Positions 1 through 5,924 are shown, counted from the stretch's first letter. The stretch is DNA of 5,924 bases from JBJXHB01 sp046160725 (GCA_046160725.1 JBJXHB010000528.1:1-5924), one strand, 5' to 3'. Notes: a model not told the origin generated them from the sequence alone. Program-made: numbers and translations.

Positions 1-831
1 ATGTCGCGTCCTCGCAGCGTGCGGCGATCGAGAAGCAACCGCCGTGCGCCGCTGGAGGCCGGCGGCGCGGTCACGCGCGAGGAGGTGGCGCATGCGCGGT
101 CGCGCGTGGCCGAGCTGCAGCGCGCCCTCGAGGCTGGCGACGCCGCCGTAGCCGCCGCGCGCGAGCAGCTGGCCGCGCAGCGCCAGCAGACCGAGGGCGT
201 GGCGCTGGCCGCGCATCCGGCGGTCCAGCGCGCCGCGGCCCGGCTGCGCGAGGCCTGGATCGCCCGCGCCCGCTGCGACATCACCGCGCCACTGGCGGCC
301 ACCGTGGCGCGGCGCAGCGTGCAGCCCGGGCAGCGGGTGCAGGCCGGCACGCCGCTGCTGTCGCTGGTGGCGCTGGACGCGCTGTGGGTGGACGCCAATT
401 TCAAGGAGGGCCAGCTGGGCCGGCTGCGGCTGGGCCAGCGCGCCACGCTGACCGCCGATGTCTATGGCCGCGACGTGGTGTTCAACGGCACCGTGGTCGG
501 CTTCGGCGCGGGCACCGGCGCGGCGTTTGCGCTGCTGCCGGCACAGAACGCCACGGGCAACTGGATCAAGATCGTGCAGCGGGTGCCGGTGCGCATCGCG
601 CTGGACGCCCAGGACCTGCAGGCGCATCCGTTGCGGCTGGGCCTGTCCATGGTGGTGCAGGTCGATGTGCAGACCCCGGTGTCCGCGGCACCGCCACCGG
701 CGCCGCGCGCTGCAGACAGCCGCCTGGCCGAGGTGCTGCAACGCGCCGAGGCCGACGCCGACGCCGAGATCAGCCGAATCGTGGCGCTGCACGGCGGCGC
801 GCGTACCAGCGCCGCAGCCAGACGCCGGTGA
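1..831 (+). CDS. emrA: EmrA-like membrane fusion (periplasmic adaptor) protein, 5'-incomplete, possible frame break near its start
   Basis: This is the adaptor subunit of an EmrAB-type tripartite efflux pump (HlyD/EmrA family). Such proteins are anchored in the inner membrane and link the EmrB transporter to an outer-membrane channel. Seen: a helical-hairpin region (about residues 15-90), a lipoyl/barrel part with QPGQRVQAGTPLL (about 108-120), VDANFKE at 130-136, and the EmrA signature LLPAQNATGNWIKIVQRVPV from 178. A short Ala/Arg-rich tail ends at TGA 829-831. Only 276 codons are open against about 390 in E. coli EmrA, so the cytoplasmic tail, the membrane anchor and the first hairpin helix are missing. 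The ATG at base 1 is unlikely to be the native start. Its first ~12 codons are Arg/Ser-rich with rare codons (CCT, CGA, AGA), whereas frame 3 over bases 3-38 reads like the EmrA hairpin (VASSQRAAIEKQ). The gene may therefore be frameshifted or a remnant. The 3' end overlaps the opposing gene by 62 bp. The family call is firm; intactness is doubtful. Confidence 0.88.
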   Translation: MSRPRSVRRSRSNRRAPLEAGGAVTREEVAHARSRVAELQRALEAGDAAVAAAREQLAAQRQQTEGVALAAHPAVQRAAARLREAWIARARCDITAPLAATVARRSVQPGQRVQAGTPLLSLVALDALWVDANFKEGQLGRLRLGQRATLTADVYGRDVVFNGTVVGFGAGTGAAFALLPAQNATGNWIKIVQRVPVRIALDAQDLQAHPLRLGLSMVVQVDVQTPVSAAPPPAPRAADSRLAEVLQRAEADADAEISRIVALHGGARTSAAARRR

Positions 832-1336
832 TGACCGCCAGCAGCAGCGTCGCCGGCCACAGCGCCATGGAAATGGCCGCCGGTGCGTATCCGCCGGCGA
901 AGCGGAAGCCGACGCCGATGACCATCACGAAGCCGGCCCCGACCGCGGCCATGGCCATCAGCAGGTCCAGCACGTGCGGCGGTGGCAGGCTGAGCCGCTG
1001 CGGTGCCGTGGGCGGGTGGCTGCCAAAGGCCTGCTCGGCGGCCGGGCTGGCCACATCCGCCGGCTGGCCACGACGGGCCAGCACGTATCCAAGCGCATAT
1101 GCCGCCAGGAACGGCACCAGCAGCGGCGCCACGAACAGCATGGACAGCGCGGTCAGCCAGCCCAGCGTGTCGCTGCCCAGCAGGTTGGACAGCGGCAGGC
1201 CCAGGGCCAGCAGCACCAGGGCGCCGATGCCCCAGCGCAGCACCAGCACAGGGCGGCCCGGCGTATGGCGGGCGCGCTGGCGGCCGAGCAGGGCGCCAGC
1301 CAGTGCCAGCGCGGCGATGATGAGCAGCAGGGTCAT
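770..1336 (-). CDS. Unrecognised inner-membrane protein, about five transmembrane helices
   Basis: I do not recognise this 188-aa protein. Seen: five hydrophobic segments at about residues 2-18, 30-50, 58-87, 121-144 and 150-174. Basic clusters follow segments 1 (RQRAR), 3 (ARRG) and 5 (RRWYARRR). By the positive-inside rule this gives N-out, C-in, with a roughly 30-residue Pro/Ala-rich cytoplasmic loop at 90-120. There is no obvious catalytic motif, Cys pair or signal-peptide cleavage site. The start is ATG at 1336-1334 with GGGGAG 8 nt upstream, and codons are strongly G/C-ending, as expected for a real gene here. It fills what would otherwise be a 700-bp gap between emrA and emrB. It is divergent from emrB across a 194-bp spacer and convergent with emrA, overlapping it by 62 bp. 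It could be an accessory or unrelated membrane protein; no function is assigned. I am confident it is a gene because of the regular helix pattern and topology. Confidence 0.8.
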   Translation of the reverse strand: MTLLLIIAALALAGALLGRQRARHTPGRPVLVLRWGIGALVLLALGLPLSNLLGSDTLGWLTALSMLFVAPLLVPFLAAYALGYVLARRGQPADVASPAAEQAFGSHPPTAPQRLSLPPPHVLDLLMAMAAVGAGFVMVIGVGFRFAGGYAPAAISMALWPATLLLAVITGVWLRRWYARRRAAPRFG

Positions 1337-1344
1337 GGCCTCAG

Positions 1345-1350
1345 CTCCCC
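1345..1350 (-). promoter_or_regulatory. Shine-Dalgarno site of the minus-strand membrane protein gene
   Basis: On the minus strand this reads GGGGAG, 8 nt before the ATG at 1336-1334. It is one of the clearest ribosome-binding sites in the window and supports both the strand and the start chosen for the 188-aa membrane protein. Confidence 0.6.
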
Positions 1351-1438
1351 AGGCCGCGGCGCGGCAGGCGTTGCGCCGTGGTCGCGGCGATATCGGTGGG
1401 GTTGTGCATGCGGGTCTCCGGTGGGTGCGGGTGTCGAT

Positions 1439-1455
1439 GCCGGCACTGTGCCGGC
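1439..1455. promoter_or_regulatory. Perfect 8-1-8 palindrome, candidate repressor operator upstream of emrB
   Basis: The sequence GCCGGCACTGTGCCGGC has two perfect 8-bp arms around a single T. It lies 75 bp before the emrB ATG, inside the divergent spacer. Efflux operons are often controlled by dimeric repressors (MarR-, TetR- or LysR-type) that bind such sites. No regulator gene is present in the window, so the assignment to an operator is inference. With only one unpaired base at the centre it is a poor RNA hairpin, which favours a protein-binding site on DNA. Confidence 0.4.
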
Positions 1456-1530
1456 GGCCGGTTGCAGCCGTGCTGCGTGGTGTGGCCCGCCTTGCTTCAT
1501 TCGTTGCAGCGCGGGCGCCGGCCCTGGCCC

Positions 1531-3081
1531 ATGGCTGAGACCGCGCCGGCCCCGCTGTCCGGCATGGCCCGTGTGCTGGGCACCACCGTGGTGTCCTGCG
1601 CCACGTTCATGATCGTGCTGGACTCGGCCATCGCCAACGTCTCGGTGCCGGCCATCGCCGGCGACCTGGGCGCCAGCCCCAGCCAGGGCACCTGGGTCAT
1701 CACCAGCTTCGGCATGGCCAATGCGGTGGCGGTGCCGCTGACCGGCTGGCTGGCCCAGCGCATCGGCGTGGTCCGCCTGTTCGTCGGCAGCCTGCTGTTG
1801 TTCACGCTGGCCAGCGTGCTGTGCGGGCTGGCCGGGTCGCTGACGCAGCTGGTGGTGGCCCGGGTGTTCCAGGGCCTGGTGGCCGGGCCGATGATGCCGC
1901 TGGCGCAGACCCTGCTGATGTCCAGCTATCCACCGGCCCGGCTCAGCAGCGCGCTGGCCATCTGGTCGATGACGACCCTGGTGGCGCCGATCATCGGGCC
2001 GGTGCTGGGCGGCTGGATCACCGACCACATCGGCTGGCCTTGGATCTTCTTCATCAACATCCCGGTCGGCCTGGTCGCGGCGCTGCTGGCCTGGACCATC
2101 TATGCGCCGCGCGAGACCGCCATCCGCCGGGTGCCGATCGACGCCATCGGGCTGGCCCTGTTGGTGCTGGGCGTGGGCGCGTTCCAGGTCATGCTGGACC
2201 TGGGCAAGGACGCGGCCTGGTTCGAGTCGCGGCTGATCGTGGTGCTGGCAGTGGTGTCGCTGGTGGCGCTGCTGTTCTTCCTGGCCTGGGAGCTGACCGA
2301 GGCCCACCCGGTGGTCGACCTGACGCTTCTGGCCCGGCGCAACTTCGTGGTCGGCACCGCGGTGCAGTCCATGGCCTACGGGCTGTATGTCGGCAGTGTG
2401 CTGCTGATGCCGCTGTGGCTGCAGCAGTACATGGGCTACAGCGCCACCGACGCCGGGCTGACGATGGCGCCGGTGGGCCTGCTGGCCATCCTGCTGCTGC
2501 CGTGGGTGGCCCGGCTGATGACCCGGGTCGACCTGCGCTGGCTGACCACCGGTGCGTTCTTTGTTTTCGCGCTGGTGTTCCAGATGCGCGCCGACTTCAC
2601 GCCGCAGGCCGACCTGGCCACGCTGATGTGGCCGACATTCGTGCAGGGCATCGCGGTGGCCTTCTTCTTCACGCCGCTGACCGCGTTGTCGGTGTCCGGC
2701 CTGCCGCCGCAGCGCATACCGCAGGCAGCGGGCCTGAGCAACTTCGTGCGCATCAGCGCCGGTGCCTTTGGCGTGTCGCTGATCACCACGCTGTGGGAGC
2801 ACCGCGCCATCGTGCACCACGCGCGCCTGACCGAGCGCCTGGGGGACCGCGAGTCGCCGGCCCTGGCCGAGGCCTGGGCACGGCTGGCATCGGCGGGCCT
2901 GGACGACCTGCAGGTGCCGGCCCAGATCGAGCGCATGATCGCCCTGCAGTCCCATACCCGCGCGGCCGACGATGTGTTCCTGGCCGCGTCGTGGATCTTC
3001 CTGGCGATGATCCCGCTGGTCTGGTGGGCCCGGCCGCCGCAGGTGGCCCAGCCCGCGCAGACGACGCCAGCGCGGCGTTGA
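1531..3081 (+). CDS. emrB: EmrB-like multidrug efflux permease (MFS, DHA2 family, 14 TM)
   Basis: This is a proton-driven drug exporter in the inner membrane that works with an EmrA adaptor. Seen in the 516-aa product (E. coli EmrB is 512): TM1 with LDSAIANVSVPAIAGDLG (30-47), the family block SQGTWVITSFGMANA (51-65), motif A GWLAQRIGVVRLF (72-84), a motif B-like RVFQGLVAGP (111-120), and motif C APIIGPVLGG (152-161) followed by WIFFINIPVG. Later come IDAIGLALLVLGVG, DLTLLARRNF and LSGLPP-type loop segments, and a final helix ending in WWARPP. Asp31 in TM1 is the usual conserved acidic residue. I chose ATG 1531 because it gives the family length; upstream in-frame codons are atypical. ATG 1564 is a possible shorter start, and neither has a good Shine-Dalgarno. 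emrB is normally directly after emrA, but here a minus-strand gene lies between. Substrates cannot be told from sequence. Confidence 0.95.
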   Translation: MAETAPAPLSGMARVLGTTVVSCATFMIVLDSAIANVSVPAIAGDLGASPSQGTWVITSFGMANAVAVPLTGWLAQRIGVVRLFVGSLLLFTLASVLCGLAGSLTQLVVARVFQGLVAGPMMPLAQTLLMSSYPPARLSSALAIWSMTTLVAPIIGPVLGGWITDHIGWPWIFFINIPVGLVAALLAWTIYAPRETAIRRVPIDAIGLALLVLGVGAFQVMLDLGKDAAWFESRLIVVLAVVSLVALLFFLAWELTEAHPVVDLTLLARRNFVVGTAVQSMAYGLYVGSVLLMPLWLQQYMGYSATDAGLTMAPVGLLAILLLPWVARLMTRVDLRWLTTGAFFVFALVFQMRADFTPQADLATLMWPTFVQGIAVAFFFTPLTALSVSGLPPQRIPQAAGLSNFVRISAGAFGVSLITTLWEHRAIVHHARLTERLGDRESPALAEAWARLASAGLDDLQVPAQIERMIALQSHTRAADDVFLAASWIFLAMIPLVWWARPPQVAQPAQTTPARR

Positions 3082-3111
3082 CGCGGCATGGTCAACGCCC
3101 TTCCGACACCC

Positions 3112-3131
3112 GGGTCGCACGCCTGCGACCC
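3112..3131 (+). terminator. Strong hairpin between emrB and mlrC (attenuator or terminator-like, no U-tract)
   Basis: GGGTCGCACGCCTGCGACCC folds into a perfect 8-bp stem with a CGCC loop. It starts 31 nt after the emrB stop and ends 19 nt before the mlrC ATG. It is followed by CCAACGCGACCC rather than a run of T, so it is not a standard intrinsic terminator. A second GCGACCC at 3137-3143 could pair with the same left arm (GGGTCGC, 3112-3118), giving two mutually exclusive folds. It may reduce read-through, protect the 3' end of emrB mRNA, or modulate mlrC translation; which one is inference. Confidence 0.4.
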
Positions 3132-3150
3132 CCAACGCGACCCAACGGCC

Positions 3151-4668
3151 ATGCGCATCTTCACCGCCACCCTCGCCACCGAGACCAACACCTTTGCGCC
3201 GCTGCCCAGCGGGCTGAAGGCCTGGAAGGAGGAGCGCGGCTACTACCCGGCCGGCACGCATCCGGACCGCATGACGCTCTTCGCCGGCCCGCTGTGGGCG
3301 CTTCTCGAGGCCGCGCCGGCGCGGGGCTGGACGGTGGTCGAGGGCATGGTCGCCTTCGCCCAGCCGGGCGGCACCACCACCCGGGCGGCCTGGGATGCCC
3401 TGCGCGAGGAACTGCTGGCCGACCTGCGTGCCGCGCTGCCGGTGCGTATGGTGCTGCTGGGCCTGCACGGTGCGATGGTGGCCGACGGCTGCGACGACTG
3501 CGAGGGCGAGCTGCTGCGACAGGTGCGGGCCATCGTCGGGCCTGATGTCGTTGTCGGCGCCGAGCTGGACCCGCACCACCATCTCACGCCAGCCATGGTC
3601 GACAACGCCGACCTGTTGATCGCCTTCAAGGAATACCCCCACACCGACGTGCTGGAGCGGGGCCGCGAGCTGGTGGCGCTGTGCGCGGCCACGGCCGAAG
3701 GGGGCATCCGCCCGCGGCCGTACGTGGCCGACCCGAAGATGATCACGATGATCCACACCACGCGCCAGCCCACGCGCGGCTTCGTGGACCGGCTGATGGC
3801 GCTGGAGGGCCGCGACGGCGTGCTGTCGATCTCGGTGGCCCATGGCTTCCCGTGGGGCGACGTGGCCGACATGGGGACCCGGGTGCTGGTCTACACCGAT
3901 GCCAACGCGGCCGATGCCACTGACGGCGCCACGCTGGCGAAACGCCTGGCCGACGAACTGGCCGCGATGCGCGACGACCTGGGCGCGCGGCTGCTGCCGG
4001 TGGACGAGGCGCTCGACCTGGCCGTGGTCGATGCTCGGGCCGCCGCAGCCGCCGCCACGCCAGGGCAGCCGTGCCGCCCGGTGGTGCTGGCCGACGGCGC
4101 GGACAACGCCGGCGGCGGTGCGGCCAGCGACTCCACCTGGATCCTGCAGCGGCTCATCGCGCGGGGCCTGTCGGCCATCGGCGGCATTGCGCTCGGCCCG
4201 CTGTGGGACCCGCAGGCCGTGCGCATCGCCCACGAGGCCGGCCTGGGCGCCACGCTGCCGCTGCGCGTGGGCGGCAAGGTGGGACCGCTGTCCGGTGCGC
4301 CGGTGGACCTGCAGGCCACCGTGATGGGCCTGAGCGAGCGTCACATCATGACCGGCCTGTCGAACACGCCGACCAACCTGGGCGCCACCGCCTGGGTGCG
4401 GGCCGGCGGCATCGACATCGTGCTGATCAGCATCCGCAACCAGGCCATCGGGCTGGACCTGTTCACGGCGCTCGGGCTGAATCCGTCCAGTTGCGCGATC
4501 CTGGTGCTCAAGAGCTCGCAGCACTTTCGCGCCGCCTTCGGCCCGGTCGCGCACAGCGTGATCTATGTCGACGCGCCGGGCACGGTCACCGGCGACCTGC
4601 TGTCCCTGCCCTACCGCAAGGCACGGCGCGACATCTGGCCTTTCAACGGCGCCGGGGCGCCGGCATGA
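3151..4668 (+). CDS. MlrC-family metallohydrolase (microcystinase C-like, peptidase family M81)
   Basis: This is a cytoplasmic metal-dependent hydrolase of the M81/MlrC family. The founding member cleaves linearised microcystin peptides, but most relatives have unknown substrates. Seen in the 505-aa product: N-terminus MRIFTATLATETNTF with Glu11, then GLHGAM with His106, ELDPHHH with Asp140 and His142, and KEYPHTD with His164. These match, in identity and spacing, the Glu/His/Asp/His/His set reported as important in MlrC (from memory). The C-terminal domain begins near residue 310 with VVLADGADNAGGGAASDST and includes the TGLSNTP and LKSSQHFRAAF blocks. The length fits the family. I chose ATG 3151 over the in-frame ATG 3088 because family proteins begin at this M-R-I/F stretch and the 21 extra residues cover the hairpin. 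No signal peptide or membrane segment is seen. It follows emrB by 69 bp and precedes an M16 peptidase on the same strand. The true substrate is unknown, so I give no gene symbol. Confidence 0.94.
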   Translation: MRIFTATLATETNTFAPLPSGLKAWKEERGYYPAGTHPDRMTLFAGPLWALLEAAPARGWTVVEGMVAFAQPGGTTTRAAWDALREELLADLRAALPVRMVLLGLHGAMVADGCDDCEGELLRQVRAIVGPDVVVGAELDPHHHLTPAMVDNADLLIAFKEYPHTDVLERGRELVALCAATAEGGIRPRPYVADPKMITMIHTTRQPTRGFVDRLMALEGRDGVLSISVAHGFPWGDVADMGTRVLVYTDANAADATDGATLAKRLADELAAMRDDLGARLLPVDEALDLAVVDARAAAAAATPGQPCRPVVLADGADNAGGGAASDSTWILQRLIARGLSAIGGIALGPLWDPQAVRIAHEAGLGATLPLRVGGKVGPLSGAPVDLQATVMGLSERHIMTGLSNTPTNLGATAWVRAGGIDIVLISIRNQAIGLDLFTALGLNPSSCAILVLKSSQHFRAAFGPVAHSVIYVDAPGTVTGDLLSLPYRKARRDIWPFNGAGAPA

Positions 4669-4715
4669 GCGCGCAGGGCCGCTCCCAAGCGCTCATACCG
4701 GAGCCCGTCAAGGGC

Positions 4716-4720
4716 GAAGG
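4716..4720 (+). promoter_or_regulatory. Shine-Dalgarno that decides the M16 peptidase start (GTG 4728)
   Basis: GAAGG lies 7 nt before GTG 4728, in frame with the M16 peptidase. The competing ATG at 4665 overlaps the mlrC stop (ATGA) but is preceded by a GCCGG-GGCG-CCGGC hairpin instead of a ribosome-binding site. The codons between 4665 and 4727 include ATA, CAA, GGT, ATT and CCA, uncommon in this DNA. These points favour GTG 4728. Confidence 0.45.
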
Positions 4721-4727
4721 TATTCCA

Positions 4728-5924
4728 GTGAGCGGCCGTGCCGGCGGCGTCGCGGCGGGCGCGGCCGGTGTGCACCTGCACACGCTGGCCAACGGCGTGC
4801 GCCTGCTGGCGATGCCGATGGCCGGGCGGTACACCGCAGCCTTGAGCGTGTATGTCCGCGCCGGCAGCGTGCACGACGCGCGTGGCCTGGGCGGCATTGC
4901 CCATGTGGTGGAACACATGCTGTTCAAGGGCACGCGCCGGCGCGACGCCCTGGGCATCAACCGCGAGGCCGAGCGCCTGGGCGGCGAGATCAACGCGCAT
5001 ACCGACAAGGACCACCTGGCGCTGTACCTGCGCGCCCGGCCGCAGGACACGGCGCCCCAGCTGCAGCTGCTGGCCGAGCTGGTGGCCGAGCCCACCTTTC
5101 CGGCCGACGAGCTGGAGCGCGAGCGCGGCGTGCTGTTGAACGAGCATGCCGAGGTCGATGACGACGCCATGGCGGCGGCGTGGACACTGGCCGACCGCGC
5201 GGCCTGGGGTCTGCATCCGATGGTGGCGCCGGTGATCGGCACGCGCCGCGTCATCGAGTCGCTGCGCCAGGCCGACCTGGCGGCCCATGCGCGGCGGCTG
5301 TTCACCGGCAGCAATGTCGTCGTGGCGGCGGCCGGCGCGGTCGACGTGGATGCCTTCCTGCGCGACGCCGAGGCGGGCTTCGGCGCGTTGCCCGCGGGCC
5401 TGCCCAGCGTCGTGGCGCCGCCCAACTGGGCCGGTGGCATCCGCAGCCGGCTGCTCAGTGCCGGCGGGCAGGCCCATGCGGTGCTGGCGCTGGCCGGCCC
5501 GTCGCGGGCCGATGCCGACCCGCAGGCGGAGCTGGCGGCGGCGGTGCTGGGCGAGGGCATGAGCTCGCCGCTGCTGCGCTGCCTGCGCGAGGAGCGCGGG
5601 CTGGTCTATCACGCCGATTGCGCGGTCGACCGCTTCGAGCCCGCGGGCCAGCTGGCCATCGAATGGTCCTGCGGCGCGGCCGACCTGGATGCCTGTCTGG
5701 CCGAGGTGGCGCAACTGCTGCGCGGCCAGGCCGACCGGGTCCATGCCGACGACCTGGACCGGGCGCGCCACCAGATCGGCCTGCGCCTGCTGCGCCAGCG
5801 CGAGCGCGCCGGCCGGCGCATCGAGGCGGCGGCGCTGGCGCTGCGGGCCGGCGGTGCGCTGCCGGACGAGGCTGCCGCCGCGGCGGCGCTGGCCCAGGCC
5901 ACGACCACATCGGTGCGCGACCAC
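4728..5924 (+). CDS. M16-family zinc metallopeptidase (processing-peptidase-like), 3'-incomplete
   Basis: This is a single-unit M16 (pitrilysin/mitochondrial-processing-peptidase type) zinc peptidase. Seen, counting from GTG 4728: the inverted zinc motif HVVEH at 59-63 (zinc ligands His59 and His63, catalytic Glu62) in HVVEHMLFKGT, then GGEINAHTDKDHLALYLRA, and the third ligand Glu139 in LLNEHAEVDDD, 76 residues after His63 as in processing peptidases. The second domain carries LREERGLVYH, with the conserved Arg290 and Tyr294. The site therefore looks fully active. 399 codons are open to the window end; the family is usually 420-460 aa, so only a short C-terminus is missing. No clear signal peptide is seen, so a cytoplasmic location is likeliest. 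The start is uncertain: ATG 4665, overlapping the mlrC stop by 4 bp, would add 21 residues. M16 proteins often act as active/inactive pairs, so a partner gene may follow outside the window. The neighbouring MlrC-like hydrolase suggests a shared operon; the substrate is unknown. Confidence 0.93.
   Translation, partial: MSGRAGGVAAGAAGVHLHTLANGVRLLAMPMAGRYTAALSVYVRAGSVHDARGLGGIAHVVEHMLFKGTRRRDALGINREAERLGGEINAHTDKDHLALYLRARPQDTAPQLQLLAELVAEPTFPADELERERGVLLNEHAEVDDDAMAAAWTLADRAAWGLHPMVAPVIGTRRVIESLRQADLAAHARRLFTGSNVVVAAAGAVDVDAFLRDAEAGFGALPAGLPSVVAPPNWAGGIRSRLLSAGGQAHAVLALAGPSRADADPQAELAAAVLGEGMSSPLLRCLREERGLVYHADCAVDRFEPAGQLAIEWSCGAADLDACLAEVAQLLRGQADRVHADDLDRARHQIGLRLLRQRERAGRRIEAAALALRAGGALPDEAAAAAALAQATTTSVRDH

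Larger units (their letters stand above)
1337..1530. promoter_or_regulatory. Divergent intergenic region between the membrane protein gene and emrB
   Basis: This 194-bp spacer separates two genes that are transcribed away from each other, so promoters for both should lie here. I see no convincing sigma-70 pair: TTGCAG at 1462-1467 has no matching -10 box at normal spacing. The only clear structure is the 17-nt palindrome at 1439-1455. Although the emrB frame stays open upstream to a GTG at 1378, that stretch has codons (ATA, CGA, TTG, CTT, TGT) unlike the gene itself and is best read as non-coding. No strong ribosome-binding site precedes the emrB ATG. Confidence 0.55.

Noticed and set aside
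1462..1490. A sigma-70 promoter for emrB using TTGCAG as the -35 box
   Set aside because: At 17-bp spacing the -10 position reads GCCCGC, which is not a plausible -10 box.
1378..1530. A Cys-rich 51-residue in-frame extension of EmrB, or a separate small Cys-rich peptide
   Set aside because: Codon use (ATA, CGA, TTG, CTT, TGT) differs from neighbouring genes, there is no good ribosome-binding site, EmrB relatives start near residue 52 of this frame, and the palindrome falls inside it.
384..1612. Two 384-codon plus-strand frames (384-1538 and 458-1612) spanning emrA, the membrane gene and the spacer
   Set aside because: They are out of frame with emrA, antisense to the membrane protein, and give Arg/Ala/Ser-rich products with no domain. 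The minus-strand frame over 770-1336 has a regular helix and topology pattern and a ribosome-binding site.
3088..3150. A 21-residue N-terminal extension of the MlrC-like protein from ATG 3088
   Set aside because: It covers the hairpin and direct repeat, lacks a ribosome-binding site, and lies ahead of the family's usual N-terminal start.
1821..3545. A 574-codon plus-strand frame overlapping emrB and mlrC
   Set aside because: It is a frame-shifted shadow of emrB and the start of mlrC, rich in Gly/Ala/Arg, with no membrane or enzyme motifs of its own.
1333..4554. A 1073-codon open frame on the minus strand across emrB and mlrC
   Set aside because: It is antisense to two clearly recognised genes. 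Its product is a Gln/His/Arg/Gly-rich sequence without domains, the usual by-product of GC-rich codon bias.
4611..5924. A 437-codon open frame on the minus strand opposite the M16 peptidase
   Set aside because: The plus-strand frame has complete M16 motifs. The antisense product is low-complexity and Gln/Arg-rich with no recognisable domain.
1..5924. tRNA or rRNA genes, CRISPR array, insertion sequence or prophage features
   Set aside because: No cloverleaf-like segments, regularly spaced repeats, terminal inverted repeats, transposase or integrase motifs were seen on either strand.

Overview
The window is about 5.9 kb of very GC-rich DNA (roughly 70% G+C by eye, with third codon positions almost all G or C). 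It is densely packed with genes. The EmrAB-type efflux proteins, a MlrC-family protein and an M16 zinc peptidase suggest a free-living high-GC proteobacterium. Burkholderiales is my best guess, with Xanthomonadales as the alternative. That placement is inference, because there is no rRNA or other marker in the window.

Layout: (1) 1-831, plus strand, is the C-terminal two thirds of an EmrA-like periplasmic adaptor. Its first ~12 codons look out of frame with the rest. (2) 1336-770, minus strand, is an unrecognised five-helix inner-membrane protein whose 3' end overlaps emrA by 62 bp. (3) 1337-1530 is a divergent intergenic region with a perfect 8-1-8 palindrome that could be an operator. (4) 1531-3081, plus strand, is EmrB, a 14-helix DHA2-family proton/drug antiporter. 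(5) 3082-3150 is a short gap with a strong 8-bp hairpin. (6) 3151-4668, plus strand, is a complete MlrC-family (M81) metallohydrolase with all its expected metal or catalytic residues. (7) 4728-5924 (or from 4665), plus strand, is an M16 zinc peptidase with an intact HxxEH site, cut by the window end.

EmrA and EmrB would form an inner-membrane/periplasm export system joined to an outer-membrane channel that is not in this window. They are normally adjacent and co-transcribed; here the minus-strand membrane gene separates them. The MlrC-like hydrolase and the M16 peptidase follow emrB on the same strand with short gaps and could be co-transcribed with it. A peptide-handling role beside an exporter is a reasonable but unproven reading.

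No tRNA, rRNA, CRISPR array, insertion sequence or clear integration site was seen. No wholly new system stands out. The points worth a second look are the possible frame break in emrA, the split emrAB pair with its orphan membrane gene, the operator-like palindrome, and the emrB-mlrC hairpin.
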